From IMG/VR virus record IMGVR_UViG_3300029319_000507, positions 1-24,001 of that record: a stretch of DNA of 24,001 nucleotides; one strand, written 5' to 3'. The position numbers were made by a program, and so were the translations under genes. This document shows positions 8,701 to 16,623 of this stretch, piece after piece. This stretch comes from a virus. The stretch's first letter is position 1, and each line of letters starts with the position of its first letter. The notes beneath the pieces were generated by a model, which saw nothing but the letters and a program-made list of their open reading frames with translations, was not told the origin of the DNA and did not search any database.

Positions 8701-9048
8701 TCCAATACCAACTCGACCACCAACTTGTCCATCTAAATCTGATGTTGATGAAATTGCTACTAGTACAGTTCCTCCAGCACCAACATTATGTCTTTGATAA
8801 ACTGTGAGATAATCAATATCAACTGGACCTATAAAAGTTGAAAAACCACTTACAAAAAAGTTATCATTTATTGTTATACTTTTAAATGGTTGATTGTCTT
8901 CAAATGTTATATCTCCTGCATCAATTTCAGTATATAATTTTCCATAGATGAATACATCATCAGTAAACTCAACCTTACGATTAAAATTATCTACATCAGC
9001 AGCATCGTAATCTGGATATGGAACATTACCTGATTCAAATCTAGACAT
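5776..9048 (-). CDS. Large modular fibre-like protein with beta-helix segment
   Basis: A 1,090-residue structural protein. The N-terminal third has repeated VGIGTTQPDAKFQ-type segments. The middle (about DNA 7500-7950) carries modules of the form TG-x-x-x-[VI]-x-GG-x-G-[VL], two of them exactly 40 residues long and both ending in RLDVDDQT-[EQ]-ST. From about residue 557 (RTLWVSKNGRDSNSGLLEGD, then AAAAAIAQEGDTIKVRSGVY) comes a pectate-lyase-like right-handed beta-helix, a fold common in fibre and tailspike proteins. The C-terminus is DFNRAIQAQLTPLILALR. A TTG at 9060 could extend the frame by four codons, but the ATG at 9048 has GGGGTG just upstream and overlaps the previous stop (TAATG), so I prefer it. 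No catalytic depolymerase residues were identified. Confidence 0.82.
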   Translation of the reverse strand: MSRFESGNVPYPDYDAADVDNFNRKVEFTDDVFIYGKLYTEIDAGDITFEDNQPFKSITINDNFFVSGFSTFIGPVDIDYLTVYQRHNVGAGGTVLVAISSTSDLDGQVGGRVGIGSTQPDARFQVGVGDTSFIVNDLGLVGIGTTQPDAKFQLGIGTQSLVISGVGTLGIGTTNPGGTFTVNNAGYGTLRADFDGSIRIARNIYDSAGSVGANANFMSRDELGIRWVSFTPVETEGVFLQNEGTFVPAVGAAQSFTVLNFSQRNSNGQGTDTLEATAQNPNSVTGVATIFVEDLWGHNGTGIDAAVYRLSRVGIRNSNPSFDLDVSGTVHATGAVDFDSSLNVDGGVTFNSVLDVDGTTVFNDLSDASNSSTGAVRIAGGLGVGKKLFVGGDTAILGQTESTSKDTGSLIVDGGVGVEKNINIGGAAVIAGRLDVDDQTESTSVTTGSAVIDGGLGLAGNLHSGGNGTFAGRLDVDDQTQSTDTSTGAAVIDGGVGILKNLNVGQNVKIEGNLELDAQLTDFFNSQGVGSGRTDYRLSSFNVSGVGVGVSWRPSGVQTKRTLWVSKNGRDSNSGLLEGDSKYTIAAAAAIAQEGDTIKVRSGVYIENNPIGLRTDVAITGEDLRLVTVVPTNTNRDVFHVRRGCLIENLSFAGATITTNHPRCGAVAFPPIQASVDAGLDFQAASGFTPLGPADEGKDGRWRSPYVRNCTNFMTGSIGMKINGDHANAAFTGTNNGGQDLKSMVCDSFTQYNEAGIGVSISNNGYAQLVSIFTIGCEIGIGVSSGGQCDLTNSNSSFGIKGLVADGFGDIEFTGITTNGPTDAQVDTIVTANTKDVDGNIRIPFDGQGVYFVLNMNDYDDTVSTDTISDPLQVIRSIEVLNGGNDGDYSVGAPPIITLNEGPLGPESILPEFSPNVSAAGTITSVDVLNSGRNFLPTQNLSAVISSGNATFKVNTDPILFTVSEATESAAVTGISTITFNEFIPYPIFNDTQVKMVRLSRIITSSHSFEYIGAGTDINTSNPFQGGKPIPENEVIAINGGQVPFTSTDQKGNFRIGDGLTIDQTTSTIRGRDFNRAIQAQLTPLILALR
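7500..7950 (-). repeat. 40-residue (120-base) coding modules in the large fibre-like protein
   Basis: Two adjacent units are exactly 120 bases; for example the plus-strand TCTACATCTAATCTACC stretch near 7619 recurs 120 bases later near 7739. Two flanking units are more diverged. This looks like module duplication along a fibre shaft. Confidence 0.7.
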
Positions 9049-9578
9049 TATGCACCCCAAACACTTTCGGAAACACTTGTTCCCTTAAATACTCCTCCCA
9101 TCCAACCAACTTCACGTACTCTTATCTTACCATATGGAGCTTTAATATAACATGTATTTGAACTCATGTTTATTGAGTTTGAAGCATTTACTCTAAAATC
9201 TCCACCAGCTTTTATTTCTACATTCTTATCAGCATCTAGAATTATATTTCTACCAGTTACCTTGACATCGCCACTACTCATGGCAGTTATGGTAACATCA
9301 CCAGAAGAACCAACAATATTGACACATACTCCACCACCATCTACTCTTTGTCCACCAACTATTTCTATGCATTGATCATTGTAAATATGATACAATCCTC
9401 CATTAGTCATTCCAACAGAACTACTATTCCCATCACTTCCAGATCCTAGTAAATCATAAACAACTGTTCCATTATATCCAGTTTGTGGATTTCCAGTATC
9501 AATCCTGAAATGAGGACCAAAAGACTCATATTCTCTATTCTGCCAATTTCCTTTTTCTGCTGCGTTCGGAGTTGCCAT
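9048..9578 (-). CDS. Baseplate central spike, gp5 C-terminal-like beta-helix
   Basis: A 176-residue protein. Its C-terminal half is a run of alternating short strands (GDVTITAMSSGDVKVTGR, then NIILDADKNVEIKAGGDFRV), the pattern of the triple-stranded beta-helix that forms the membrane-piercing needle in T4 gp5 and in VgrG/gpV spikes. The N-terminal half is Gly/Asp-rich and may form the adaptor. It lies directly downstream of the gp5-like OB-fold gene, which itself ends in a flexible tail instead of a needle, so the two genes together probably supply what one gp5 does in T4. It has a GATAAATA late promoter 20 bases upstream. No PAAR tip motif was seen. Confidence 0.7.
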   Translation of the reverse strand: MATPNAAEKGNWQNREYESFGPHFRIDTGNPQTGYNGTVVYDLLGSGSDGNSSSVGMTNGGLYHIYNDQCIEIVGGQRVDGGGVCVNIVGSSGDVTITAMSSGDVKVTGRNIILDADKNVEIKAGGDFRVNASNSINMSSNTCYIKAPYGKIRVREVGWMGGVFKGTSVSESVWGA

Positions 9579-9597
9579 AGTTCTCGTATCCTATTAA

Positions 9598-9605
9598 TAT
9601 TTATC
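9598..9605 (-). promoter_or_regulatory. Late promoter GATAAATA before the spike gene
   Basis: Matches the NATAAATA form of the T4-like late promoter, 20 bases before the spike start codon. It overlaps the stop codon of the gp5-like gene. Confidence 0.6.
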
Positions 9606-12060
9606 AGTAACCTGAGTATCCTGAGCCTCCCCCATTCGCTCCCGAAGACCCGCCACCACCAGAATTGTTATTATTAGGAGGAGTGTAACTCTGTCCAGTC
9701 TCTTGTTGACTTGATGTATCAGTCGTTCCAGTTTGAGAAGGAGCACTTGTTGTAGTTTGACTTGGTGTAGTGGTGTTGGAAACATTTCTTGGTACCCGTG
9801 GTGAAAAAACAGTTGTCATTGGAGTAGTTGATGACATTGACAACGTTGCTGATAAAGTTTTACTTTCTTGTGGAGTATCATATATTATAGGGTGTGGTGC
9901 AGTTGTGTGTGCTATACCAACCATTTTAACTCCTGTAGACGGATGAACGTGGAAAGGTCCGTAATATGGTTCACCATTTACATATCCAACAATACCGTCA
10001 CGAGGAGATACACAGTCTATCACTTGTTTAATTTCTCCTTGATATTCTGGTCTTGGTGCTATCTGTGCTTTTAATACTGCACCAAATCCAGTTTCAGATT
10101 CAATATTTAATTCTGGTAATTCTGTGACAGATTCTACATTTGTAGTTTCTGGATTAGGTGGAATCACATTTAATATACGTCCACTCTCATCAAGGAATTT
10201 TTCATAAACATTACCTTTATCATCTGTAATTACATCGTCCTGAACATAATCCACACCAGGATTTACAACCACAACATGATCGACAGTATAATCACCACCT
10301 TCATCTGGTTCAATTATAGGATAGTATTCACCTGGACTTACTACATAAATGTCAGTAACTTGTTGATATGTCGGTGATTTAGGATCATAATCAACAACCG
10401 CTCTTGCTACTGCACCAAATCCTTGATCACAATTATCAACTATCTCTACAAAAGGAGGAGTTCGATAACCAGATCCACCATTGGTCATTTTAATTCCTAG
10501 TAGACTTCCAGTTTGCTCTGCAAATGTATCACCAACAATCGCTCCTAACAATGCCTTACCAGTAGCACCTTCTCCTCCACCACCAAAGATGTTGACTTGT
10601 ATTCCTGAACAATTTAGTGGTGGTCCTGTGTAACAATCACTAAGTTGACTACTAAAACCTGGTGTGCTTACATCGGGTCTCATAAAATCAAATATACCAA
10701 GATTACCTAATATTCCACCAGGACTCGCAGCTGCCTCTTGAAGTGATTGTGCTGCATTAGCAGTTGCAAGTATAGTCTCTGCAACCGATTCAAGATTAAA
10801 TGTTTTACTACCTTTAGGTCCTTTACCTAATACCCACTGATTTGTTTTTGAACCTAAATCTGCAATTGGTAAATCACAATTAAAAGCATTAGCGATTCCG
10901 AGTATACCCTCTGCCTTAGATCTTAACATTCCAACTAAATCACCGTCAAATATTTTTGATACCCCTTTCATCAAACCACCAAGTTGATCATTAATTTTAC
11001 CTATAATATCATTGAATATTGCACCTACAAATTGATCACCAATACAATCAGTAAAGTTTTTAACATTATCTAAAAAACTTGTAAGTATATTACGAATTGA
11101 TCCAAATAAATTATCTGTAATATTCTTGGCAGCACAAGGTAAAAAATTCTGAAGAGCCCTGACAGGACCCACCATAGCGGTTTGAGCTAAATTAGCAGCC
11201 TTCTTTGCAATTGCACCATTTTGAGTTGCTAGTAGTATTTTACCATATACGTCTTTATATAATTTATGTAAACCCTTATTTAAATCTGGTGCCAAGTCTG
11301 CAAATGTTTTATTTAAAATACTTCCTGAAATACCAGAAGATACATCCGATATTTTTCTAGCAGCATTTTCAATTAAACCCATTTTTTCTTTAGCTGTTGC
11401 TACATCAAATCCCTGAACAGCGTTTTCCAATTCACTTTTTATTTTATTAACTGGCGTATTTTGATTATTACCAGCAAAGTTTACAACTTTTCCAAGTGCG
11501 GTGCTTGCAGCTCTTTCAATCTTACCTGTTTTTTCTTGTAGTTGTTTTGCTTGTTTACTACTAATATGTCTAACTGACTTTTGAGCCTCGATTCCTGATT
11601 GATCACCAACTTCATTTTTTATCATGAAGTCACTTTTCTTTATTTTACTTGTATAACCTGTAAAAGGAGCAAAAGGTTGTTGATATTCTCCACTGATGAT
11701 ACTTGCTGCCTGTTTAGTATTTCCAAAAACACCAATGATTACAGGTTGTTGAGCATCATCACCATCCATGAAAAAACCAAATACGTTATCACCAGGTAAT
11801 AATCTTACAGTTTTACTTTTATTTCCTCTACCTGAACCAGATTCGGGAGAAAGTAATACATGTGCCCAAGGTAACTGTTCATTTGTTAATTCTACATCAT
11901 TGTCAGGATGATATCCGAGTATGCGAACTTTGGCACGATTACCCCAACCAGCACCATTTATCTGTTTTCCTTGAGCAGACTCAGGTGCAATCTGACCAAC
12001 CCACCATCTAAATCCATCTCGTCCTAAAAAATTACTTTTTAAAATATTATTTTCTATCAT
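9604..12060 (-). CDS. 5: gp5-like baseplate hub OB-fold protein, no lysozyme domain seen
   Basis: An 818-residue protein. Residues about 18-114 match the T4 gp5 OB-fold: FRWWVGQI, then NRAKVRILGY, LPWAHVLLSP, and PGDNVFGFFMDGDDAQQPVI, which ends in the typical GVFGN. In T4 a lysozyme and a beta-helical needle follow. Here residues about 130-420 are instead mostly helical, then come Gly/Pro/Tyr beta-segments with GGSGYRTPPFVEIV and GPFHVHPSTGVKMVG, and the last ~80 residues are Ser/Thr/Gln/Gly-rich low complexity. I see no lysozyme motif. The start overlaps the gp27-like stop (ATGA), matching the partnership of gp27 and gp5 in the hub. The OB-fold assignment is firm; the function of the long extension is unknown. 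Confidence 0.78.
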   Translation of the reverse strand: MIENNILKSNFLGRDGFRWWVGQIAPESAQGKQINGAGWGNRAKVRILGYHPDNDVELTNEQLPWAHVLLSPESGSGRGNKSKTVRLLPGDNVFGFFMDGDDAQQPVIIGVFGNTKQAASIISGEYQQPFAPFTGYTSKIKKSDFMIKNEVGDQSGIEAQKSVRHISSKQAKQLQEKTGKIERAASTALGKVVNFAGNNQNTPVNKIKSELENAVQGFDVATAKEKMGLIENAARKISDVSSGISGSILNKTFADLAPDLNKGLHKLYKDVYGKILLATQNGAIAKKAANLAQTAMVGPVRALQNFLPCAAKNITDNLFGSIRNILTSFLDNVKNFTDCIGDQFVGAIFNDIIGKINDQLGGLMKGVSKIFDGDLVGMLRSKAEGILGIANAFNCDLPIADLGSKTNQWVLGKGPKGSKTFNLESVAETILATANAAQSLQEAAASPGGILGNLGIFDFMRPDVSTPGFSSQLSDCYTGPPLNCSGIQVNIFGGGGEGATGKALLGAIVGDTFAEQTGSLLGIKMTNGGSGYRTPPFVEIVDNCDQGFGAVARAVVDYDPKSPTYQQVTDIYVVSPGEYYPIIEPDEGGDYTVDHVVVVNPGVDYVQDDVITDDKGNVYEKFLDESGRILNVIPPNPETTNVESVTELPELNIESETGFGAVLKAQIAPRPEYQGEIKQVIDCVSPRDGIVGYVNGEPYYGPFHVHPSTGVKMVGIAHTTAPHPIIYDTPQESKTLSATLSMSSTTPMTTVFSPRVPRNVSNTTTPSQTTTSAPSQTGTTDTSSQQETGQSYTPPNNNNSGGGGSSGANGGGSGYSGY

Positions 12061-13385
12061 TTGTCTCTAACTCCAAAAGTATCTCTTACTAATTTAAGTT
12101 TTGTATAAGACCCTGTAGCATCAAAATAATGCACTACTTCCTTAATCATATATAGCCCACTTTGATGACGGTCAATATCTTTTCTCTTTTCACTATCTAA
12201 TCTAGGAAAAACACAATCAATTACATCACCAGCTACTAAGTTAGTATTTAATGGTATAGTCATTACTAACAACTGCGTAAATAAAATATTGTACCTCATC
12301 ATAGCCTGAGAATGTATTTTTGTTGGGTCTGCATTCTCATCTGTTGATACATCGTTTTCTAATGTACCAATATCTAAAATACCAGTAATATATCTACTTG
12401 GTACAGAGGCTAACGTACGATTATCTTTATCATTTAAACTAGGTAAAGTAACATCAATATCTCCCCCTAAATTTTTTATTTTTCCAGAATAATCCTCTAG
12501 TTTAAATACTGTTTGTGGTGCTGGTGTGTACTCGAAGGTCAAAGGATTTAAATATTTTCGATGACTGCAATAAGCACCTCTCTCTAAATTTTCTAATAAA
12601 TTTTGATTTTTAGATGTAGAATACTCTAATATTTTAAAATCATTTTCTTTTCCTTTATAATCTACCACGCCTGGTGTAAACACATATTTTTCTTGAAATG
12701 GTGTTTGATCTATTAATTGATCTATAGATTTAAATCTAAATCCCTTTTGCGTTTCAAAAAAGAAATATCCTGCAGTTGAATCCTCCTTTGATGCAGATGC
12801 GGGAACAGATTTTGAAGCTAACCAAGTCATTAATGTAAAAGGTTTTTTCATGTTTCCGATAAATCCATAGGGATTTTGGGTTTCATCAACGTCATATAGT
12901 TTCTCAGAATTCAAATAATTTTTACATATATCCTCCACACTATCAGATATTTTTTGTGATGATGGAAATCTCTTTCCCACCCTTACTGTTTCATTTGTAA
13001 TAGCCTCTCTTGATACTAAATTTAAAGTGAATGTTTCTTTACCTGATTGTATAATAACATTAGTTATCGAACCAACATATAGATATTTACTTGGAGTTTC
13101 TGAAAAGTCAAGTCCTTTATTATTTTTTGAATTACCTGATATTTTTATGACAACTCTTTCACCTCCTCGAAGTGGAAATCCATTATATAAAGATTCCATT
13201 TTGCCATCTTTACCTTTGATACTATTACCTGTATTAACAACAATTGCTTTTGCAGTAATCATGGGAGAAAATAAATTTTCGTAATAATTAAAACTAACAA
13301 CACCTGAAGAGATGTCAGCAGTTCTTTCTCCATCTACAGATTCGATAATAAATTTTTCGTATACTGATTTATCTATTGCTGCCAT
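12057..13385 (-). CDS. 27: Baseplate hub protein, gp27-like
   Basis: A 442-residue protein of the gp27/gpD/Mu gp44 type, the trimeric ring that joins the tail tube to the gp5 spike. N-terminal features are FIIESVDGERTADISSGVV and SPMITAKAIVVNTG, followed by GGERVVIKISG and a central FTLNLVSREAITNE segment. The C-terminal part has QLLVMTIPLNTNLVAGDVID and the closing GLYMIKEVVHYFDATGSYTK, a typical ending of hub proteins. T4 gp27 is 391 residues. It overlaps its neighbours by one base (TAATG upstream) and four bases (ATGA downstream to the gp5-like gene). Assignment rests on pattern and gene order. Confidence 0.8.
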   Translation of the reverse strand: MAAIDKSVYEKFIIESVDGERTADISSGVVSFNYYENLFSPMITAKAIVVNTGNSIKGKDGKMESLYNGFPLRGGERVVIKISGNSKNNKGLDFSETPSKYLYVGSITNVIIQSGKETFTLNLVSREAITNETVRVGKRFPSSQKISDSVEDICKNYLNSEKLYDVDETQNPYGFIGNMKKPFTLMTWLASKSVPASASKEDSTAGYFFFETQKGFRFKSIDQLIDQTPFQEKYVFTPGVVDYKGKENDFKILEYSTSKNQNLLENLERGAYCSHRKYLNPLTFEYTPAPQTVFKLEDYSGKIKNLGGDIDVTLPSLNDKDNRTLASVPSRYITGILDIGTLENDVSTDENADPTKIHSQAMMRYNILFTQLLVMTIPLNTNLVAGDVIDCVFPRLDSEKRKDIDRHQSGLYMIKEVVHYFDATGSYTKLKLVRDTFGVRDK

Positions 13386-14845
13386 TACGTGTACTTAAGA
13401 GTGGATACGCTTTGAAGATTCATTAATGTTTGCTCAAGTTGAACTTCTTTTTGAGCGTTAAATTTTTTACTACCTAAACCAGCACTGGCCATCGTTGACG
13501 AACCAGATGATTGCATTGGTTTTTCAACTATAAAGACAGTTTTTCCTTTTTTCTTTTTAGATTTTACATTTACATCTTTTTTTGTTGGTTTTAAAAGAGA
13601 GGATAAATTAACTTTTCTCCTACCACCTTCACCACCCTCAAAATCAGTATCATACTCACCAGTTACTTTAGCAACTTCTTCATTTACATTTTTTTTGATG
13701 TTAATTAATTGATTTTTTGTATCTGTAAGTTTTGGAGCACTGACTGTAGATGAAGTATCAGGTGCAACTTCAGGAGTGTCAGTCTTGGTTCCTTCTACTC
13801 TTTTTGAAGATTCTTCATCAAGTGCTTTTTTCGTATCAACTTTAGATGTGTCAAGATTTTTATCAATTACCTTATTAATTTCATCTTCAGGTGGTTTAAT
13901 TTCCACTTCTGGCATCTCTTCAGTCTTTTGAACTGGTTTTATATTTTTTGTTGGATCGATTTGTTCATCTTCACTTGACTCTGATTTAGCAGGTGTCATA
14001 ACATTTCCTGCTTGATCTATTTCACCTTGATCTGAATCTGTTTTTTTAATTTTTGTTTCTAATTTATCAACACCAAAAGATATCTTTTCTTGTTGAGCCT
14101 TTATGCCTTCCTCTTCACTTTGATTATCCTGTAGATTATCTTGTTGATTATTTGTATTTCCTTCTTCATTATTTTCATTTTTATCTTCATATTCCTTTTG
14201 CAATTCTTCCATCTCATCACCAAAACTAGTGTATTCGTTCGATGTTTGAACTAATTGCCCATCTAATTTCGCTAATCCTCCACCTGCTCTATTAAGATTC
14301 TCCTCAATTCCTTTTTTATTTTTTTGATAGTCAAACGAAGGAATTTTTGAAAGTGCATCAGATATAACTTGACCTATTCCAACAACTATATTTTTTATTG
14401 TGTTTATAAAAGCACCTAGAATACCCGCAACTCTTCTTATTAATTTAATTACTCCTGATAAAGCTGCTATAATTTTAGGTAAGTTTGTAACTGCCCATCC
14501 AATTAATAATATTCCAACAAAATCTAATAATCTTCCTAAGAAACCTCTCGTGCTCTTAGCAAGAATGCTTCCTTTTTGTTTAGCAGGACCTTGAAGAGAC
14601 GCTGCTTCAATCTCATCCTCTCGTGCTTTTCTTCTTACATTCTCTCGTCTTATTCTAAAAAAATTATTATCTTTAGATATGAGTGATTTTTTAAATAAAT
14701 TTGATTCTTTTGTATTTTTAACTATCTCAGCTGCATTCTTTTTTGCTCGCTCTAATCCCTTATTAAATTTTTGTACAGAATCTCTGATAGATTTTATACT
14801 GATTGATGATTTAAGTAGTGCATCCCTTCTAGATTTTAAAGACAT
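13385..14845 (-). CDS. Tape-measure-region structural protein (second of a related pair)
   Basis: A 486-residue protein. Residues 1-95 are Lys/Arg/Glu-rich and probably helical. Residues 97-117 carry KSTRGFLGRLLDFVGILLIG-W, followed by a hydrophobic stretch to about residue 155. Residues about 200-400 are very acidic, Gln/Asn/Glu/Lys-rich and probably disordered or coiled. The C-terminus is short and basic, then ends LMNLQSVSTLKYT. The motif around residue 100 is shared with the upstream 534-residue protein, so the two look like paralogues. They lie where T4 has gp28 and gp29, between gp51 and gp27. A role in the hub or as part of a tape measure is inferred. Confidence 0.65.
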   Translation of the reverse strand: MSLKSRRDALLKSSISIKSIRDSVQKFNKGLERAKKNAAEIVKNTKESNLFKKSLISKDNNFFRIRRENVRRKAREDEIEAASLQGPAKQKGSILAKSTRGFLGRLLDFVGILLIGWAVTNLPKIIAALSGVIKLIRRVAGILGAFINTIKNIVVGIGQVISDALSKIPSFDYQKNKKGIEENLNRAGGGLAKLDGQLVQTSNEYTSFGDEMEELQKEYEDKNENNEEGNTNNQQDNLQDNQSEEEGIKAQQEKISFGVDKLETKIKKTDSDQGEIDQAGNVMTPAKSESSEDEQIDPTKNIKPVQKTEEMPEVEIKPPEDEINKVIDKNLDTSKVDTKKALDEESSKRVEGTKTDTPEVAPDTSSTVSAPKLTDTKNQLINIKKNVNEEVAKVTGEYDTDFEGGEGGRRKVNLSSLLKPTKKDVNVKSKKKKGKTVFIVEKPMQSSGSSTMASAGLGSKKFNAQKEVQLEQTLMNLQSVSTLKYT

Positions 14846-16449
14846 TATGCAAAGGCTCCAAACGTAGAAACAGCAAAGCTGGTGTGTATATTGTTATTAT
14901 CAAAAGCTATGAATGGAAGTTTACTAGATGGTTCCTCCACCTGTCCTGAAGGAGCAGCACCACCTCCACCTCCTCCACTATCACCACCTACTATTGGTAT
15001 ATTCACCACTGATGGTTGACCTTCCTCTACGTTTGATATATTTTCAGCGACATTCAATTCTTTTTTGGAATTAATGGGAGTAATAGAATCAGATTGATCT
15101 GTATTTGAAGCAATCATAGTATTATCAACTGAATCAGACCCTGATTGACTATTCATTCCAAACGCCAATGTATTCGTTTCGGACTCTATTGCCGACACTT
15201 CAGTTTCAGTTTCTTCTTCCTTTTTCTTTCCAAATCCAGGTATTTTTATTTTTGAAGCTAATGCTTTACCTATTCCAAATGGTATTGTACTTAATATAAA
15301 TGTTATTATTTTAGTTGCTATTAAACCTACTCCTAAAGCTGCAGCAATTTTTCCAGCAGCAAATATTACAAGTGGAGCAGCTATCGCAGCGACTATAATA
15401 CCACCAAGATTATTTTTGATTGCCTCAACAGGGTTTACACCATCAACAAATATATCAAACAAAGTACCTATGGCAAAAGTGCTTTTTACACCACCAAATA
15501 TTTTTCTAAACGGACCAAGTGCTTTGCTTAGTAATCCTGTTTTTGCAGCTCCAGCAGTCGCACCAGCAGTCGCACCAGCAGCGGTGCCAGAGGCAGATGG
15601 TTTCATTCCAAATGCCTCGCCTAATTTTTTAAATTGTCTTTCAAAAAAAGAATATACTCCACCAACAAGAGGAAGAGAAGCTATCGCACCACCTATCCCT
15701 AACGCTGTTCCACCCTTGATGCCAGCTTTCGCCAAAACTTTTCCAACTTGTCCAGTTAGTAATTTAATTATTGCTGAAAAGGGTCTTCTTAATATATTAT
15801 TAAAACCAAACCTAAATGCCCTTGATGCCAGCATTGCGGTCAATCCAAATATTTTCTTCAATCCAAGCGTGACAGCTGTTAGAGTCGCTCCTATAACAAT
15901 CAGACCTGTCGTCAACTTACCTTTTAACTTATTAAGTAAATCTATATTTCCATCTGCATTAGCATTTATCATATCTATGATGGTGCTTGTCAACCATCCT
16001 CCTGCTAATATAAAGAAGAAATTAGTAAGTCTCGATAATATTCCTTGAGTTTTTGATGCGATTCTACGAACAGGAGAAAGTAAGGCAAATTGAATTCTCT
16101 TTTCAATATCACTTTCTTTTCCCTCTCTCAGTCCCTGCTCTGCTAATATTCTCTCTCTATTTTGCTTTGCTGCTTCTCTTTGTCTTGCTAATGAATCACT
16201 TACCGCTAAATTGTCCTTAATATTACCTAATGAAAAATTTAACGAACTTAAACTAACTGATATATTTTGTAATTGTTGTGATACTGAGGTTAAAGTTAAA
16301 GAATTTTGGTTAAGTAAACTTGTTGTCTGTGGGTCAGGTTGAGCTGGTGGTGGAACAGCACGACCAGTGAAGATACTAGAAGATACCGTATTTCTTACGG
16401 CTCTAATACCTCCTGCTATCGGTGAACTTAAACCTTGTTCCTCATCCAT
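14845..16449 (-). CDS. Probable tape-measure-like protein (first of a related pair)
   Basis: A 534-residue protein directly after the gp26/gp51-like chaperone pair, the standard place for a tape measure. Residues 45-115 are heptad-like and charged. Residues 132-152 carry SKTQGILSRLTNFFFILAGG-W, the motif shared with the next gene. Hydrophobic, membrane-like segments follow (LIVIGATLTAVTLGL near 183-197; GGIIVAAIAAPLVIFAAG and onward in roughly 345-395), as is usual for tape measures that enter the host membrane. A Ser/Asp/Gly-rich C-terminal region follows. The start overlaps the gp51-like gene by eight bases. T4 gp29 is 590 residues, so size fits, but I see no decisive family motif. Confidence 0.65.
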   Translation of the reverse strand: MDEEQGLSSPIAGGIRAVRNTVSSSIFTGRAVPPPAQPDPQTTSLLNQNSLTLTSVSQQLQNISVSLSSLNFSLGNIKDNLAVSDSLARQREAAKQNRERILAEQGLREGKESDIEKRIQFALLSPVRRIASKTQGILSRLTNFFFILAGGWLTSTIIDMINANADGNIDLLNKLKGKLTTGLIVIGATLTAVTLGLKKIFGLTAMLASRAFRFGFNNILRRPFSAIIKLLTGQVGKVLAKAGIKGGTALGIGGAIASLPLVGGVYSFFERQFKKLGEAFGMKPSASGTAAGATAGATAGAAKTGLLSKALGPFRKIFGGVKSTFAIGTLFDIFVDGVNPVEAIKNNLGGIIVAAIAAPLVIFAAGKIAAALGVGLIATKIITFILSTIPFGIGKALASKIKIPGFGKKKEEETETEVSAIESETNTLAFGMNSQSGSDSVDNTMIASNTDQSDSITPINSKKELNVAENISNVEEGQPSVVNIPIVGGDSGGGGGGAAPSGQVEEPSSKLPFIAFDNNNIHTSFAVSTFGAFA

Positions 16450-16621
16450 TTGCTTCTTGTTTTGCCTTTAGATTTTCTTCTTCAACATGTTGTTGTAATA
16501 ATGATACGTAAATCTCCCTTTCCCAAGGAATCATATTTTCAAGCTCAGTCAAGCTATATTTATGGTGCTGCATCAATGCAAAATTCAATTTATAGTATGA
16601 CTCAAGATCTTCGTGTGCCAT
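16442..16621 (-). CDS. 51: gp51-like tail/baseplate assembly protein (T-domain-like)
   Basis: A 59-residue protein; the pattern YYKLNFALMQHHKYSLTELE, then N-M-I-P-W-E-R-E-I-Y, resembles the second (T) domain of tail-assembly chaperones, with its hydrophobic start and Met-Pro-x-x-E motif. In T4-like marine phages the small gene after gp26 is usually called gp51, the hub assembly catalyst, although T4 gp51 itself is 249 residues. I choose the ATG at 16621, which has GGTGAG just before it; a GTG at 16627 would add two residues. It could be made alone or by -1 frameshift from gp26 (see slippery site). It leads straight into the tape-measure-like gene. Confidence 0.65.
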   Translation of the reverse strand: MAHEDLESYYKLNFALMQHHKYSLTELENMIPWEREIYVSLLQQHVEEENLKAKQEANG

Positions 16622-16623
16622 AC

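Noticed and set aside
9049-9060. TTG start at 9060 for the large fibre-like protein.
   Set aside because: The ATG at 9048 overlaps the previous stop, has GGGGTG at good spacing and gives a more typical start.
15416-16048. 210-residue plus-strand open frame.
   Set aside because: Antisense to the tape-measure-like protein, rich in Pro/Asn/Ala as expected from the complement of its Gly/Ala/Leu-rich frame.
16555-16563. CATAAATA-like late promoter match inside the gp51-like gene (minus strand).
   Set aside because: It is about 100 bases from the next start codon, unlike the 19-26 bases of the others; a chance match in AT-rich coding DNA is likely.
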